Below are positions 1-9,347 of a DNA stretch of 56,443 nucleotides, one piece after another. The stretch comes from Moraxella porci DSM 25326. Lineage in GTDB: Bacteria; Pseudomonadota; Gammaproteobacteria; Pseudomonadales; Moraxellaceae. The notes under the pieces were generated by a model, which worked only from the letters and a program-made list of their open reading frames with translations, was not told the origin of the DNA and did not search any database. The stretch's first letter is position 1; every line of letters begins with the position of its first letter. Position numbers and translations under genes: made by a program. The stretch covers positions 218,082 through 274,524 of the forward strand of contig NZ_MUYV01000005.1 of NCBI RefSeq assembly GCF_002014855.1, written 5' to 3'.

Positions 1-28
1 TTTTTTATTGTCTTTATAAGGTAGGTTG

Positions 29-1618
29 TCACTCCGTCCCAAACTCACGGCGTTTTTTAGCAAAGAACCGATCCAGTCGATCCATCGCATCTTCAAGGTC
101 AATCAGATTTGGCAAAAATACCACACGGAAATGATCTGGTTGATCCCAGTTAAAGCCTGTGCCTTGGACGATCAGCACCTTTTCTTCGATCAATAACTCC
201 ATCATAAATTTCATATCATTATCAATCGGATAGACATCACGATCAATCTTTGCAAAGCAATAAAACGCCCCTTGCGGTGTGGTACAGCTGATGCCTTTGA
301 TGGCGTTTAATCGCTGTACCGCCAAATCACGCTGTTTGCACAGTCTGCCTGTCGGTGCGGTCAAAGCCTGCATAGACTGATAGCCACCCATCGCTGTCTG
401 AATGGCATATTGTGCTGGCACATTGGCACACAGACGCATACTGGCGAGCATGGTCAAGCCCTCAATAAAATCGGTGGCATGGTCTTTTTTGCCCGACAGC
501 ATCAGCCAGCCTGAGCGATAGCCTGCGATACGATGCGACTTGGATAAGCCGTTGAAAGTCAGCACCAAGCATTCATCAGTGATGGTACACATCGGCGTAT
601 GCACCGCACCATCGTACAAGATGCGGTCATAAATCTCATCCGCCATGATGACTAAGCCATATTTTTTGGCAAGATTGGCGATGCTGTGCAGCATCTCATC
701 AGAGTACAGTGCGCCCGTTGGGTTATTTGGATTGATGATGACGATGCCTTTGGTGCGTGGGGTGATTTTACTTTCGATATCCGCCAAATCAGGCTGCCAA
801 TTATCATCTTCATTACAGCGATAATGCACTGCCGTACCGCCTGCCAGATTTGCTGCTGCCGTCCATAGTGGATAATCAGGCATCGGGATCAGCACCTCAT
901 CACCGTCATCAAGCAGTGCCTGCATGGTCATCACAATCAACTCACTCACGCCATTGCCGATATAGACATCCGCCACATCGGTCGCCGTCAACAATCCTTT
1001 GGCTTGATAATACTGCAAAATCGCCTTACGCGCTGCAAAAATCCCTTGTGAATCCGAATAACCCGACGCATCATTCAAATTCATCGCCACATCACGGACG
1101 ATCTCATCTGGTGGCAATAGACCAAATGGTGCTGGATTGCCGATATTTAGCTTGATGATACGCTGACCTTCAGCCTCCATGCGTACAGCAGTCTGAAGCA
1201 GTTCACCACGAATATCGTAGCAGACATTGGCAAGTTTACTGGATTTTTTTAGGGGTTTTGGGGTGTCGGTAAGCATAGCAGTTTCCACAGGTTGTGTCGT
1301 TTGTAAATTTGGAGTCATCATCGGCGTACCCATTGGCGTGACGGCATCATCGCCCCGCAGCAAATAGCTTTCGCTCACGCCAAGCACTTGGGCAAGAATC
1401 GGCAATTTAGCACTGGCAATGCCATTTTTGCCACATTCCCAATTGGCAATCGCACCACGACTGACAGGCGAACCATACTCTCCCATCTTGATCGCCAGGC
1501 TTTCAGCAGACATACCGAGTGCCTTGCGACACTGTTTTAGGCGAAGACCTTGGGCTTGGGTACTGGTTAATGTGTCGTGACTGTCATTGTCTTGCAAAAT
1601 TTGGCTCATAGCAACCAT
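29..1618 (-). CDS. alaA: AlaA-type aminotransferase with N-terminal XRE helix-turn-helix
   Basis: This is a PLP-dependent class I aminotransferase. Residues from about 120 onward match the E. coli AlaA (glutamate-pyruvate aminotransferase) pattern closely: KSSKLANVCYDIRGE, NIGNPAPFG, the NPNNPTG loop (296-302), ADEIY with D327, and the Schiff-base lysine K360 in FNGLSKSHRIAG. Its expected role is interconversion of glutamate plus pyruvate with alanine plus 2-oxoglutarate in the cytoplasm. The odd part is residues about 23-90, a complete XRE/Cro-type helix-turn-helix (LRLKQCRKALGMSAESLA, then VSRGAIANWECG), joined by a linker rich in Thr, Pro and Met. E. coli AlaA begins near residue 120 here, so this is an added DNA-binding domain. 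It could act as a PLP- or substrate-responsive regulator, like MocR proteins but with a different HTH; that role is inference. The start is uncertain: residue 1 (1618) or M4 (1609). Neither has a clear ribosome site. Confidence 0.88.
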   Translation of the reverse strand: MVAMSQILQDNDSHDTLTSTQAQGLRLKQCRKALGMSAESLAIKMGEYGSPVSRGAIANWECGKNGIASAKLPILAQVLGVSESYLLRGDDAVTPMGTPMMTPNLQTTQPVETAMLTDTPKPLKKSSKLANVCYDIRGELLQTAVRMEAEGQRIIKLNIGNPAPFGLLPPDEIVRDVAMNLNDASGYSDSQGIFAARKAILQYYQAKGLLTATDVADVYIGNGVSELIVMTMQALLDDGDEVLIPMPDYPLWTAAANLAGGTAVHYRCNEDDNWQPDLADIESKITPRTKGIVIINPNNPTGALYSDEMLHSIANLAKKYGLVIMADEIYDRILYDGAVHTPMCTITDECLVLTFNGLSKSHRIAGYRSGWLMLSGKKDHATDFIEGLTMLASMRLCANVPAQYAIQTAMGGYQSMQALTAPTGRLCKQRDLAVQRLNAIKGISCTTPQGAFYCFAKIDRDVYPIDNDMKFMMELLIEEKVLIVQGTGFNWDQPDHFRVVFLPNLIDLEDAMDRLDRFFAKKRREFGTE

Positions 1619-1891
1619 CGCTGATGAATGAATGGCAGTATTTTACGCCCATATTGGCCATTTTGCAAGTTATGCTTGTCAAATTTTTGTTACTTAGATA
1701 AATTTAGCAATGTGAATAATAAAAATGCAAGCTTTACTTGCAAAATAACTGAATTTTGGCAAATTTATAGCTTTTATCAAATGATCCATCGATTTTATGA
1801 TACAATCAAAGCATTCATCATGCCAACCAGTGTGGCCGATGGTGTTTAACTTAATAAATACAATATACCCAATGAAGATTTAAGGATAATC

Positions 1892-2308
1892 ATGAAAACC
1901 ATTGACCAAGAGACTTTGTACACCATGACAGATGGTGATTGGCGAGAGCGACTTGATGAGCTGTCTTACTATGTGCTACGCCAAAAAGGCACGGAGCGGG
2001 CATTTACAGGCATTTATACCGATACCGAGACGGCAGGCACTTATCACTGTAAGGGCTGTCATGCGCCATTATTTAGTAGCGCGGCGAAGTTTCATTCTGG
2101 CTGTGGCTGGCCAAGCTTTGATCAGGTGATTGATAAACAAGCTGTCGATGAGACGTTGGATCTGTCGCATGGGATGCGTCGCATCGAAGTCACCTGCCAT
2201 CACTGCGGTGGGCATCTGGGTCATGTCTTTGATGATAATTATGTCACCGATACTGGTCTGAGATACTGCATCAACTCAGCAGCAGTGGTTTTGGAGCCTG
2301 ATGCTTGA
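1892..2308 (+). CDS. msrB: peptide-methionine (R)-S-oxide reductase MsrB
   Basis: MsrB reduces methionine-R-sulfoxide in proteins and repairs oxidative damage in the cytoplasm. At 138 residues it is the usual size for stand-alone MsrB. Two CxxC pairs that bind structural zinc are visible (CKGC near residue 53, CHHCGG near 103), as are the substrate-pocket motif SGCGWPSF and the catalytic cysteine in RYCINSAA near the C-terminus. The start is well supported by AAGGAT upstream of the ATG. It is a stand-alone gene, followed by the carA leader region. Confidence 0.96.
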   Translation: MKTIDQETLYTMTDGDWRERLDELSYYVLRQKGTERAFTGIYTDTETAGTYHCKGCHAPLFSSAAKFHSGCGWPSFDQVIDKQAVDETLDLSHGMRRIEVTCHHCGGHLGHVFDDNYVTDTGLRYCINSAAVVLEPDA

Positions 2309-2357
2309 TGAGTGGGATTTTTGAGGTTAGCCTGATGTAAAAATTTGTCAAAAATTG

Positions 2358-2387
2358 TTGGATTTTTTGCAAAATTTTATATATAAT
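2358..2387 (+). promoter_or_regulatory. candidate sigma-70 promoter for the carA leader
   Basis: TTGGAT (2358-2363), an 18-base spacer and a perfect TATAAT (2382-2387) predict a start near 2394. That leaves about 218 bases of leader before carA. A second TATAAT at 2589-2594 without a good -35 box may be a weaker, nearer promoter. Confidence 0.55.
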
Positions 2388-2415
2388 AGCCAAAATCTAC
2401 GACGAGCGAGTGATT

Positions 2416-2454
2416 ATGAATACATCTAACTTTATCTTGGCATTTCAAGGGTAA
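2416..2454 (+). CDS. candidate 12-residue leader peptide upstream of carA
   Basis: A short ORF encodes MNTSNFILAFQG followed by TAA. It lies about 20 bases after the predicted start of the carA transcript and has a GAGCGAG purine stretch just upstream of its ATG. It precedes two mutually exclusive hairpins (2515-2528 and 2526-2552), an arrangement typical of translation-coupled attenuation. The peptide is not rich in arginine or any single residue, so the sensed signal, if any, is not obvious. It could simply be chance. Confidence 0.35.
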   Translation: MNTSNFILAFQG

Positions 2455-2514
2455 GTTATTTGTATCAATCATTCGCTTTTTTGTGCGTGATTTTCCTACC
2501 ATGAATGGTCTAGT

Positions 2515-2552
2515 GGCGAGCGATCGCCAAAAAATTTTATCCAAAATTTGGC
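2515..2552 (+). promoter_or_regulatory. two overlapping hairpins in the carA leader
   Basis: Hairpin 1 is GGCGA, a GCGA tetraloop, then TCGCC (2515-2528). Hairpin 2 is GCCAAA paired with TTTGGC (2526-2531 with 2547-2552), followed by a loosely T-rich stretch. The two share bases 2526-2528 and cannot form together. The remainder of the 2309-2611 intergenic region holds the promoter and the short ORF described separately. Confidence 0.35.
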
Positions 2553-2611
2553 TATTCTTAATATTTTTAGGCTAAAATATTTAAAATCTATAATAAATCC
2601 GGGGCAGATTC

Positions 2612-3820
2612 ATGACAGCACAAGCAACCTTAAAAGCCGTATTGGCACTGGCAGACGGCACAATTTTTCGTGGTGTGAGCATCGGTGCCACAGGCGAAAC
2701 TGTCGGTGAAGTGGTATTTAACACAGCGATGACAGGCTACCAAGAGATCTTAACCGACCCAAGCTATGCAGGACAAATGGTCACCTTGACCTATCCGCAC
2801 ATCGGCAACACGGGCTGTAACGATGAAGATCGTGAATCAGGTCGCATCCATAAGGTGTGGGCGACAGGATTGATCATTCGTGATTTGCCGCTACTGCACT
2901 CAAACTTTCGTGCCACAGGCTCGCTGTCAGATTATCTGATTGCCAATAATGTCGTAGCGATCGCTGACATTGACACTCGCAAGCTGACCACATTACTACG
3001 CACCACAGGTGCTCAAAATGGCTGCATCATGACAGCCGATAGCGATGGCAATATCGATGAAGCTCGTGCAATTGAGCTTGCCAAATCAGCACCATCGATG
3101 AAAGGTCAAGACCTTGCCAAGGTCTGCTGCGACCAAGAAGGCTACATCTGGACTGAAGGCTCATGGGAGCTTGCCAATGATGGCCGCAATGCTAAGACAA
3201 CCGAGACCGGCGGCCGCTTCCGTAAGCTTGGCGAAGATATCGAGCACCGCTTTAATATCGTGGCTTATGACTTTGGTGTCAAAACCAACATCTTGCGTAT
3301 GCTTGTCGATCGTGGCTGCCATGTCACTGTCGTACCTGCGACCACCCCTGTGGCTGAAGTACTAAAGCACAACCCAGATGGTATTTTCTTGTCAAACGGC
3401 CCTGGCGATCCTGAGCCATGTACTTATGCCATCGATGCGATTCGTCATATTATTAATGAGACCGCCATTCCAGTGTTTGGCATCTGCCTAGGTCATCAGC
3501 TATTGGCATTGGCAAGCGGGGCGAAGACCTTGAAGATGAAGTTTGGTCATCACGGGGCGAACCATCCAGTCCAAAACATCCTAGATGGCACGGTGATGAT
3601 CACAAGCCAAAACCACGGTTTTGCGGTCGATGAATCAAGCCTACCTGCCAATGTGCGTGTGACACATCGCTCATTGTTTGATGGCTCAAACCAAGGCATC
3701 GAGCTGACCAATCGTCCTGCATTTAGCTTCCAAGGACATCCAGAAGCCAGCCCAGGCCCACATGATTGTGCGGTGCTGTTTGATCAATTTATTGAGCAGA
3801 TGAGCGAGTTTAAGGGCTAG
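2612..3820 (+). CDS. carA: carbamoyl-phosphate synthase small subunit
   Basis: CarA is the glutaminase subunit of carbamoyl-phosphate synthetase. It releases ammonia from glutamine and passes it to CarB for pyrimidine and arginine synthesis. The 402-residue length is somewhat above the family norm. The N-terminal CPSase small-chain domain covers about residues 1-145. The class I glutamine amidotransferase domain starts near residue 213 ([10 protein letters not shown]), has the catalytic C292 in FGICLGHQ and ends with the His/Glu pair in [10 protein letters not shown]. The start follows GGGGCAG. Its TAG stop lies six bases before the ATG of an unrelated restriction endonuclease that separates it from carB. 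Confidence 0.97.
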   Translation: MTAQATLKAVLALADGTIFRGVSIGATGETVGEVVFNTAMTGYQEILTDPSYAGQMVTLTYPHIGNTGCNDEDRESGRIHKVWATGLIIRDLPLLHSNFRATGSLSDYLIANNVVAIADIDTRKLTTLLRTTGAQNGCIMTADSDGNIDEARAIELAKSAPSMKGQDLAKVCCDQEGYIWTEGSWELANDGRNAKTTETGGRFRKLGEDIEHRFNIVAYDFGVKTNILRMLVDRGCHVTVVPATTPVAEVLKHNPDGIFLSNGPGDPEPCTYAIDAIRHIINETAIPVFGICLGHQLLALASGAKTLKMKFGHHGANHPVQNILDGTVMITSQNHGFAVDESSLPANVRVTHRSLFDGSNQGIELTNRPAFSFQGHPEASPGPHDCAVLFDQFIEQMSEFKG

Positions 3821-3826
3821 TTGGTC

Positions 3827-4768
3827 ATGCAAGTGATTACCAGCCACGATGTATCTCGCCGTTGGGTGCTAGCACTGATGGCAGATGGGCAAGTACGCAC
3901 CCGCCATCAGATTTATGCAGATACTGCCAAACTTGCCAACATCACCAAAGAAGAGATGGCAGCACCTTTGGCATCAGGTCAAAGCCGTGTCGAAAATTCT
4001 TTGGGCTGGGCAATTTCTAGCTTAACCAAAGCGGGCCTTCTTAAAAGAATTGCAAGAGCAACCTATCAAACTACGCCATTAGGTATTGTCAAAGCCAAAG
4101 AGTGGCGTGATTTGCAAGGTATTAGCGAAAAGCAATTTGTGGGTTTGGCTGATTGGGATAATTACCAAGCAGAAATCAAAGCCCGAAAAACACAGCAGAA
4201 TCAAACCGATCATGTGGCAGTGAATCTGAACGATACTGATCTTGATGCCGAGATTGATTATGAGCAACAAGCCATCACAGCGGTGCAAGAGCTTGAAAAC
4301 TTGTTGGCGGTGGATTTGCTTGAGCGACTTCGGACACAGACACCTGAATTTTTTGAAAAGGCGGTGATTCGCACTTTGCTTGCGATGGGTTATGGCGGTA
4401 AAGAAAATTTGTTTGAACATGTCGGTAAATCGCATGATGGCGGTATTGATGGCGTGATTAAGCAAGATCCGCTTGGCATCCAAAACATCTATATCCAAGC
4501 TAAACGCTATCATGATGGCAACACGATTGGTAGTAAAGAAATTCAGTCGTTCGTTGGTGCATTGCAAGGTCGTGGCGTTGAGCGAGGTGTATTTATTACC
4601 ACATCATCATTTACCAAATCTGCTAAAGAGTATGCCGAAAAGCTATTGGGTAAGGTGGTGCTGATTGATGGTCAGAATTTGGTAACACTGATGATTCGCT
4701 ACAAAGTTGGTATTCAGACCAAACAATTGCTTGAAATTTGTGAAATTGACGAAGATTTTTTTGAATAA
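3827..4768 (+). CDS. mrr: Mrr-type restriction endonuclease between carA and carB
   Basis: This is an Mrr-family modification-dependent restriction endonuclease of 313 residues. The N-terminal winged-helix Mrr_N-type domain occupies about residues 1-95 (DVSRRWVLALMADG; ENSLGWAISSLTKAGLL). A linker leads to the PD-(D/E)xK catalytic domain, with D208 in GGIDGVI and Q224-A-K226 in IYIQAKRY; the Q variant of the ExK motif is normal for Mrr. ATG at 3827 has AAGGG about ten bases upstream inside the end of carA, so translation is probably coupled to carA; TTG at 3821 would also fit. carB follows 34 bases later with no terminator between, so all three genes probably share one transcript. No methyltransferase or specificity gene is nearby, which suits an enzyme that attacks foreign modified DNA. 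Confidence 0.88.
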   Translation: MQVITSHDVSRRWVLALMADGQVRTRHQIYADTAKLANITKEEMAAPLASGQSRVENSLGWAISSLTKAGLLKRIARATYQTTPLGIVKAKEWRDLQGISEKQFVGLADWDNYQAEIKARKTQQNQTDHVAVNLNDTDLDAEIDYEQQAITAVQELENLLAVDLLERLRTQTPEFFEKAVIRTLLAMGYGGKENLFEHVGKSHDGGIDGVIKQDPLGIQNIYIQAKRYHDGNTIGSKEIQSFVGALQGRGVERGVFITTSSFTKSAKEYAEKLLGKVVLIDGQNLVTLMIRYKVGIQTKQLLEICEIDEDFFE

Positions 4769-4802
4769 CTAGATTTAAAGATTTAACCAAAAGGGTAAGA
4801 TT

Positions 4803-7800
4803 ATGCCAAAACGCAATGATATTAAAAGTATCCTAATCATCGGTGCAGGCCCGATTGTCATCGGTCAAGCGTGTGAGTTTGACTACTCAGGCGCTCAAGC
4901 CTGTAAAGCCTTAAAAGAAGAGGGTTATCGAGTTATCCTAGTCAACTCAAACCCTGCAACCATCATGACTGACCCTGTGATGGCGGATGCAACTTACATT
5001 GAGCCGATCACTTGGCAGACTGTTGAGGGTATCATCGCCAAAGAGCGCCCAGATGCCATCTTGCCAACCATGGGCGGTCAAACTGCACTGAACTGTGCAC
5101 TGGATTTGGATAAGCATGGTGTGCTTGCCAAATATGGCTGTGAACTGATTGGTGCGACCAAAGATGCCATCGAAAAAGCCGAAGACCGTGAGCTGTTTGA
5201 CAAAGCCATGAAAAAAATCGGCCTAGAATGCCCACGCGCTGACATCGCTGAGACAATGGAAGAAGCACTTGAGATTCAAGCGCGCTTTGGTTTCCCTGTG
5301 ATTATCCGTCCTTCATTTACCATGGGTGGCTCAGGTGGTGGTATTGCTTATAACCGTGATGAATTTATTGAAATTTGTGAGCGTGGCTTTGATCTATCAC
5401 CAACGCATCAGCTGCTGATTGACGAAAGCTTGATCGGCTGGAAAGAGTATGAGATGGAAGTGGTGCGTGATAAGAACGACAACTGCATCATCGTCTGCTC
5501 AATCGAAAACTTCGATCCAATGGGTGTGCATACCGGCGACTCAATCACCGTTGCCCCAGCACAAACCTTGACTGATAAAGAATATCAGCTGATGCGTAAT
5601 GCATCGATCGCTGTACTGCGTGAAATCGGTGTTGAGACTGGTGGCTCAAACGTGCAGTTTGGCATCAACCCTGCCAACGGTCGTATGGTGGTGATTGAGA
5701 TGAACCCGCGTGTAAGCCGCTCATCGGCATTGGCATCCAAGGCAACGGGTTTCCCAATCGCCAAAATCGCTGCCAAATTGGCTGTGGGCTATACCCTAGA
5801 TGAGCTAAAAAATGACATCACTGGTGGCAAAACGCCAGCAAGCTTTGAGCCATCGATTGACTATGTCGTGACCAAGATTCCACGCTTTAACTTCGAAAAA
5901 TTCCCACAAGCGGAAAACACTTTGACCACTCAGATGAAATCGGTGGGTGAGGTGATGGCGATTGGTCGTAATTTCCAAGAATCGATGCAAAAAGCCTTGC
6001 GTGGCCTAGAAACGGGTGCGACTGGCTTTGATGAAATCATTGAGCTTGAAGGCAAATCAGCCGATGCCATCAATAGCGAAATCAAAAACAAGTTGTCTAT
6101 TCCAACGCCCGATCGCATCTTCTATATCGCTGAAGCGTTCCGCCATGGTTTTGATTTGGATGCAGTTTATCAATACACCAAAATCGATCGTTGGTTCTTG
6201 GTGCAAATCGAAGACATCGTCAAAACCGAAAGCGAAATCAAATCACTGGGCTTTGGCGGCCTAAATGCCGACAATCTGCGTACCTTTAAACGCAAGGGTA
6301 TGAGCGATCTTCGCATCGCAAACTTAATGGGTATCAGCCAAAAACAACTGCGTAAACAGCGTTGGGATCTTGGTGTTTATCCTGTGTATAAGCGTGTCGA
6401 TACCTGCGCGGCAGAGTTTGAGACTTCAACTGCTTATATGTATTCAAGCTATGATGATGAATGCGAAGCACGCCCAAGTGATAAAGATAAAATCATGGTC
6501 ATCGGCGGTGGCCCAAACCGTATCGGCCAAGGTATTGAGTTTGACTACTGCTGTGTGCACGCTGCACTTGCCATGCGTGAAGATGGCTATGAGACCATCA
6601 TGGTGAACTGTAACCCAGAGACTGTCTCAACAGACTATGACACATCAGATCGCCTATACTTTGAGCCTGTGACGCTAGAAGATGTGCTTGAGATTATCCG
6701 CACCGAAAAACCAAAAGGCGTCATCGTGCAGTATGGTGGTCAGACACCATTGAAACTAGCTCGTGCATTAGAAGAAGCAGGTGCACCAATCATCGGCACA
6801 AGCCCTGATGCCATCGACCGTGCCGAAGACCGTGAACGCTTCCAGCGTATGCTGCATCAGCTAAACCTAAATCAGCCACCAAACGCACTGGCGACCAGCA
6901 GCGAAGACGGTATCGTCAAAGCACAATCTGTCGGTTATCCACTGGTTGTCCGTCCATCTTATGTCCTAGGTGGCCGTGCGATGGAAATCGTGTATAACGA
7001 AGATGAGCTCAAACGCTATCTGCGTGAGGCGGTACAAGCATCGAACGAAGCACCAGTACTACTAGATCGCTTCTTGGATGATGCCATCGAAGTGGATGTG
7101 GATTGTGTGTCTGATGGCAAAACCGTCGTCATCGGTGGTATCATGCAGCACATCGAACAAGCAGGCGTGCACTCAGGCGACTCAGCGTGTAGCTTGCCAC
7201 CGTATTCATTGAGCAATGACATCCAAGATCAGATCCGTGAGCAGACGATCGCCATGGCAAAAGAGTTGGGTGTGGTCGGTCTGATGAATGTGCAATATGC
7301 GGTCAAAGATAACACTGTGTATATCCTAGAAGTGAACCCACGCGCGAGCCGTACAGTACCATTTGTCTCAAAATGTATCGGCACATCACTTGCCAAAGTC
7401 GCTGCCCGTTGTATGGCAGGCAAGAGCTTAGAAGAGCAGGGCTTTACCAGTGAAATCATCCCGACACATTATTCGGTCAAAGAAGCGGTATTCCCATTTG
7501 CCAAGTTCCCAGGTGTGGATCCAATCCTAAGCCCAGAGATGAAATCAACAGGTGAAGTGATGGGTGTGGGCAAGACCTTTGGCGAAGCATTCTACAAAGC
7601 TGTCATCGGCTCAAACGAACGCCTACCAGGCTTGCCGGTGGCAGGCGAAGTCAAAAAAGCCTTCTTGTCAGTGCGTGATAGTGATAAAAAACACCTGCCA
7701 GCCGTCGCCAAACAGCTGATTGACTATGGCTTTATTCTGGTCGCGACAGGCGGCACTCAGCAGGTATTGGCGGATGCAGGCATCGCTTGTGAGCGTATCA

Positions 7801-8042
7801 ATAAGGTCAACGAAGGTCGTCCACACATTGTTGATATGCTAAAAAATGGTGAAATCCACTTGGTCATCAACACCACCGAAGGCAAGCAGGCTCAGGAAGA
7901 TTCGTTCTTAATCCGTCGCAGCGCCCTACAAAACAAGGTGTTCTATGTGACCACGATGAGTGCTGCTCAAGCGGTGTGCATGGCGTACCAAGTCAAACTG
8001 CCATTTGATGTGTATAAGCTACAAGATTTGCATTCGGCATAA
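4803..8042 (+). CDS. carB: carbamoyl-phosphate synthase large subunit
   Basis: CarB forms carbamoyl phosphate from bicarbonate, ammonia and two ATP. At 1079 residues it has the full family length, with two homologous ATP-grasp halves: the first begins near residue 10 ([20 protein letters not shown]) and the second near residue 561 ([19 protein letters not shown]). Both carry the MNPR/VNPR metal-binding signatures ([35 protein letters not shown]). A C-terminal allosteric MGS-like domain follows from about 940 ([14 protein letters not shown]). It is intact, so the mrr insertion upstream has not harmed the operon. Confidence 0.98.
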   Translation: MPKRNDIKSILIIGAGPIVIGQACEFDYSGAQACKALKEEGYRVILVNSNPATIMTDPVMADATYIEPITWQTVEGIIAKERPDAILPTMGGQTALNCALDLDKHGVLAKYGCELIGATKDAIEKAEDRELFDKAMKKIGLECPRADIAETMEEALEIQARFGFPVIIRPSFTMGGSGGGIAYNRDEFIEICERGFDLSPTHQLLIDESLIGWKEYEMEVVRDKNDNCIIVCSIENFDPMGVHTGDSITVAPAQTLTDKEYQLMRNASIAVLREIGVETGGSNVQFGINPANGRMVVIEMNPRVSRSSALASKATGFPIAKIAAKLAVGYTLDELKNDITGGKTPASFEPSIDYVVTKIPRFNFEKFPQAENTLTTQMKSVGEVMAIGRNFQESMQKALRGLETGATGFDEIIELEGKSADAINSEIKNKLSIPTPDRIFYIAEAFRHGFDLDAVYQYTKIDRWFLVQIEDIVKTESEIKSLGFGGLNADNLRTFKRKGMSDLRIANLMGISQKQLRKQRWDLGVYPVYKRVDTCAAEFETSTAYMYSSYDDECEARPSDKDKIMVIGGGPNRIGQGIEFDYCCVHAALAMREDGYETIMVNCNPETVSTDYDTSDRLYFEPVTLEDVLEIIRTEKPKGVIVQYGGQTPLKLARALEEAGAPIIGTSPDAIDRAEDRERFQRMLHQLNLNQPPNALATSSEDGIVKAQSVGYPLVVRPSYVLGGRAMEIVYNEDELKRYLREAVQASNEAPVLLDRFLDDAIEVDVDCVSDGKTVVIGGIMQHIEQAGVHSGDSACSLPPYSLSNDIQDQIREQTIAMAKELGVVGLMNVQYAVKDNTVYILEVNPRASRTVPFVSKCIGTSLAKVAARCMAGKSLEEQGFTSEIIPTHYSVKEAVFPFAKFPGVDPILSPEMKSTGEVMGVGKTFGEAFYKAVIGSNERLPGLPVAGEVKKAFLSVRDSDKKHLPAVAKQLIDYGFILVATGGTQQVLADAGIACERINKVNEGRPHIVDMLKNGEIHLVINTTEGKQAQEDSFLIRRSALQNKVFYVTTMSAAQAVCMAYQVKLPFDVYKLQDLHSA

Positions 8043-8061
8043 TCCTAGCTGGTCTGACACC

Positions 8062-8101
8062 AAACACCGATTGTCATGTTGGCAGTCGGTGTTTTGTTTT
8101 A
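8062..8101 (+). terminator. intrinsic terminator after carB
   Basis: AAACACCGATTG (8062-8073) pairs with CAGTCGGTGTTT (8083-8094) through one G-T wobble, with a 9-base loop and a T-rich tail. It closes the carA-mrr-carB unit. Confidence 0.85.
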
Positions 8102-8148
8102 AACATCATTCGTCCGATTGCTTAGTACAATTAGCATACATAAAAGCC

Positions 8149-8176
8149 TTGCAATTTTATAAAAAGCAAGTACAAT
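8149..8176 (+). promoter_or_regulatory. sigma-70 promoter of greA
   Basis: TTGCAA (8149-8154), a 16-base spacer and TACAAT (8171-8176) predict a transcript start near 8183, about 77 bases ahead of greA and only about 11 bases ahead of the leader hairpin. Confidence 0.65.
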
Positions 8177-8193
8177 GGTATCAAATTTTAGTC

Positions 8194-8231
8194 AAAAAGC
8201 CTTGCCAGATGAAAGTTTGGCAAGCTTTTTT
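8194..8231 (+). promoter_or_regulatory. terminator-like hairpin in the greA leader
   Basis: The stem 8194-8207 pairs with 8218-8230, with one bulged C, and runs into six Ts. Core pairs are CTTGCCA with TGGCAAG, extended by A-T pairs at the base. It lies between the greA promoter and the greA ribosome site (AAAAAAGGAA at 8245-8254), so it would terminate transcripts after about 48 bases unless read through. E. coli greA is known to yield short leader RNAs (GraL) by early termination; this layout is analogous. Confidence 0.7.
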
Positions 8232-8259
8232 GCATTTGTTTTTTAAAAAAGGAATCTTT

Positions 8260-8736
8260 ATGCAACGCTATCCAATGACTCCACAAGGACATCAAGCACT
8301 TGAAGAAGAGCTAAAACAGCTCAAAACTGTCGAACGCCCGCGCATCACCACTGCCATCGCTGAGGCTCGTGAGCATGGCGACCTAAAAGAAAATGCCGAA
8401 TATCATGCCGCTCGTGAACAGCAAGGTCTGTGCGAAGCGCGTATCCGTGATATCGAAGCCAAGCTGGGCGGTGCACAAGTCATCGATCCAACCAAACTGC
8501 CACAAGATGGCCGCGTGGTGTTTGGCGTTACCGTTGAGCTTGAAAATCTTGATGATGGCGCTAAGCGTCGCTACAAGATCGTCGGCGATGATGAAGCGGA
8601 TTTTAAATCAGGTAAAATCTCGGTCAACTCGCCAATCGCTCGCGGCTTGATTGGCAAATCAGAAGGTGATGAAGCCAAAATCCAGACGCCAAGCGGTGTC
8701 GCGGAATTTGAAATTCTTGAAGTGATTTACCAATAA
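8260..8736 (+). CDS. greA: transcription elongation factor GreA
   Basis: GreA binds in the secondary channel of RNA polymerase and stimulates cleavage of backtracked transcripts. The ATG at 8260 follows AAAAAAGGAA and gives 158 residues, the exact family length. The open frame extends upstream to 7960 but that part overlaps carB and crosses two hairpins, so it is not coding. The N-terminal coiled coil includes [13 protein letters not shown] and the conserved tip segment [20 protein letters not shown]. The C-terminal FKBP-like domain ends with [17 protein letters not shown]. Confidence 0.97.
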   Translation: MQRYPMTPQGHQALEEELKQLKTVERPRITTAIAEAREHGDLKENAEYHAAREQQGLCEARIRDIEAKLGGAQVIDPTKLPQDGRVVFGVTVELENLDDGAKRRYKIVGDDEADFKSGKISVNSPIARGLIGKSEGDEAKIQTPSGVAEFEILEVIYQ

Positions 8737-8760
8737 AACTGATCAATCAAAAGGCGATAT

Positions 8761-9120
8761 ATGAAACATTTACACATGTTGGTCGCGGTCGTGACGATCT
8801 TGTTGTACCTTTATCAGGCTGTGCCGATTTTTACTGGCAAAAAAGCCAAGCGCTCGCCTGCATTTAGTGGCATGACGCATCTGGTCTATACCGTGCTGAT
8901 GCTAACAGGTCTATGGCTATTTTGGCAGCTGTACCAAGTGGCAGGCGTGCAGCATTGGGCGATTGCCAAGTTGGTACTCTTAATCGTGGCGGTATCTGCC
9001 AACATCAAGGCGCTGCGCAATCAAGATCTGTCATTATCACAGGCCAAAGCTGGGATGCTGATCGCAGGTGTGGCTTATGCAGGTATTGTCTTTTTGACGG
9101 TTACTAAGCCGATGCTATAA
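8761..9120 (+). CDS. SirB2-like small integral membrane protein
   Basis: The gene encodes 119 residues with four predicted membrane helices (about 5-24, 38-60, 66-84 and 96-115). Pattern and length resemble the SirB2 family (named from Salmonella 'invasion regulator' SirB), whose biochemical role is not established. It starts 24 bases after greA with AAGG upstream of the ATG and is probably co-transcribed with greA. The family call rests on overall pattern and is moderate. Confidence 0.6.
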   Translation: MKHLHMLVAVVTILLYLYQAVPIFTGKKAKRSPAFSGMTHLVYTVLMLTGLWLFWQLYQVAGVQHWAIAKLVLLIVAVSANIKALRNQDLSLSQAKAGMLIAGVAYAGIVFLTVTKPML

Positions 9121-9153
9121 GCAAGATCCGTGGCCGTCGATGTGCCATTGATG

Positions 9154-9187
9154 AAGACAAATTCGAGGCTGAATTTGTCTTTTTTTA
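9154..9187 (+). terminator. intrinsic terminator after the SirB2-like gene
   Basis: AAGACAAATTC (9154-9164) pairs with GAATTTGTCTT (9171-9181) around a 6-base loop, followed by a T-run. Confidence 0.88.
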
Positions 9188-9264
9188 TTGGCTTAAAGGG
9201 ATGAAATGTTTACAATTCTTTGCTTAAGATGACGGCTGGATTGTGCTACAATTATGCAATTTTT

Positions 9265-9294
9265 TTGACAAATTGTTTTATCATTTGAAATAAT
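9265..9294 (+). promoter_or_regulatory. candidate promoter of the fru operon
   Basis: A perfect TTGACA (9265-9270) is followed after 18 bases by AATAAT (9289-9294). It lies 54 bases before fruB. No obvious FruR/Cra-type regulator gene is present in the window. Confidence 0.5.
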
Positions 9295-9347
9295 ATTACA
9301 ATTTATACACCGTTAATCATAATCCAACATGGGTTTAAAGGGTAAAT

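Noticed and set aside
850..1155. Plus-strand frame inside the aminotransferase gene
   Set aside because: It is antisense to a clearly conserved enzyme and has no recognisable domain or ribosome site.
3821..3826. TTG start for the Mrr gene
   Set aside because: The ATG six bases later has the better-spaced AAGGG; both give essentially the same protein.
5032..5268. Minus-strand frames within carB, fruB and cdiA
   Set aside because: Shadows of long conserved genes with biased composition.
7960..8259. Upstream extension of the greA reading frame
   Set aside because: It overlaps the end of carB and crosses the carB terminator and the greA promoter and leader hairpin; the ATG at 8260 gives the exact GreA length.
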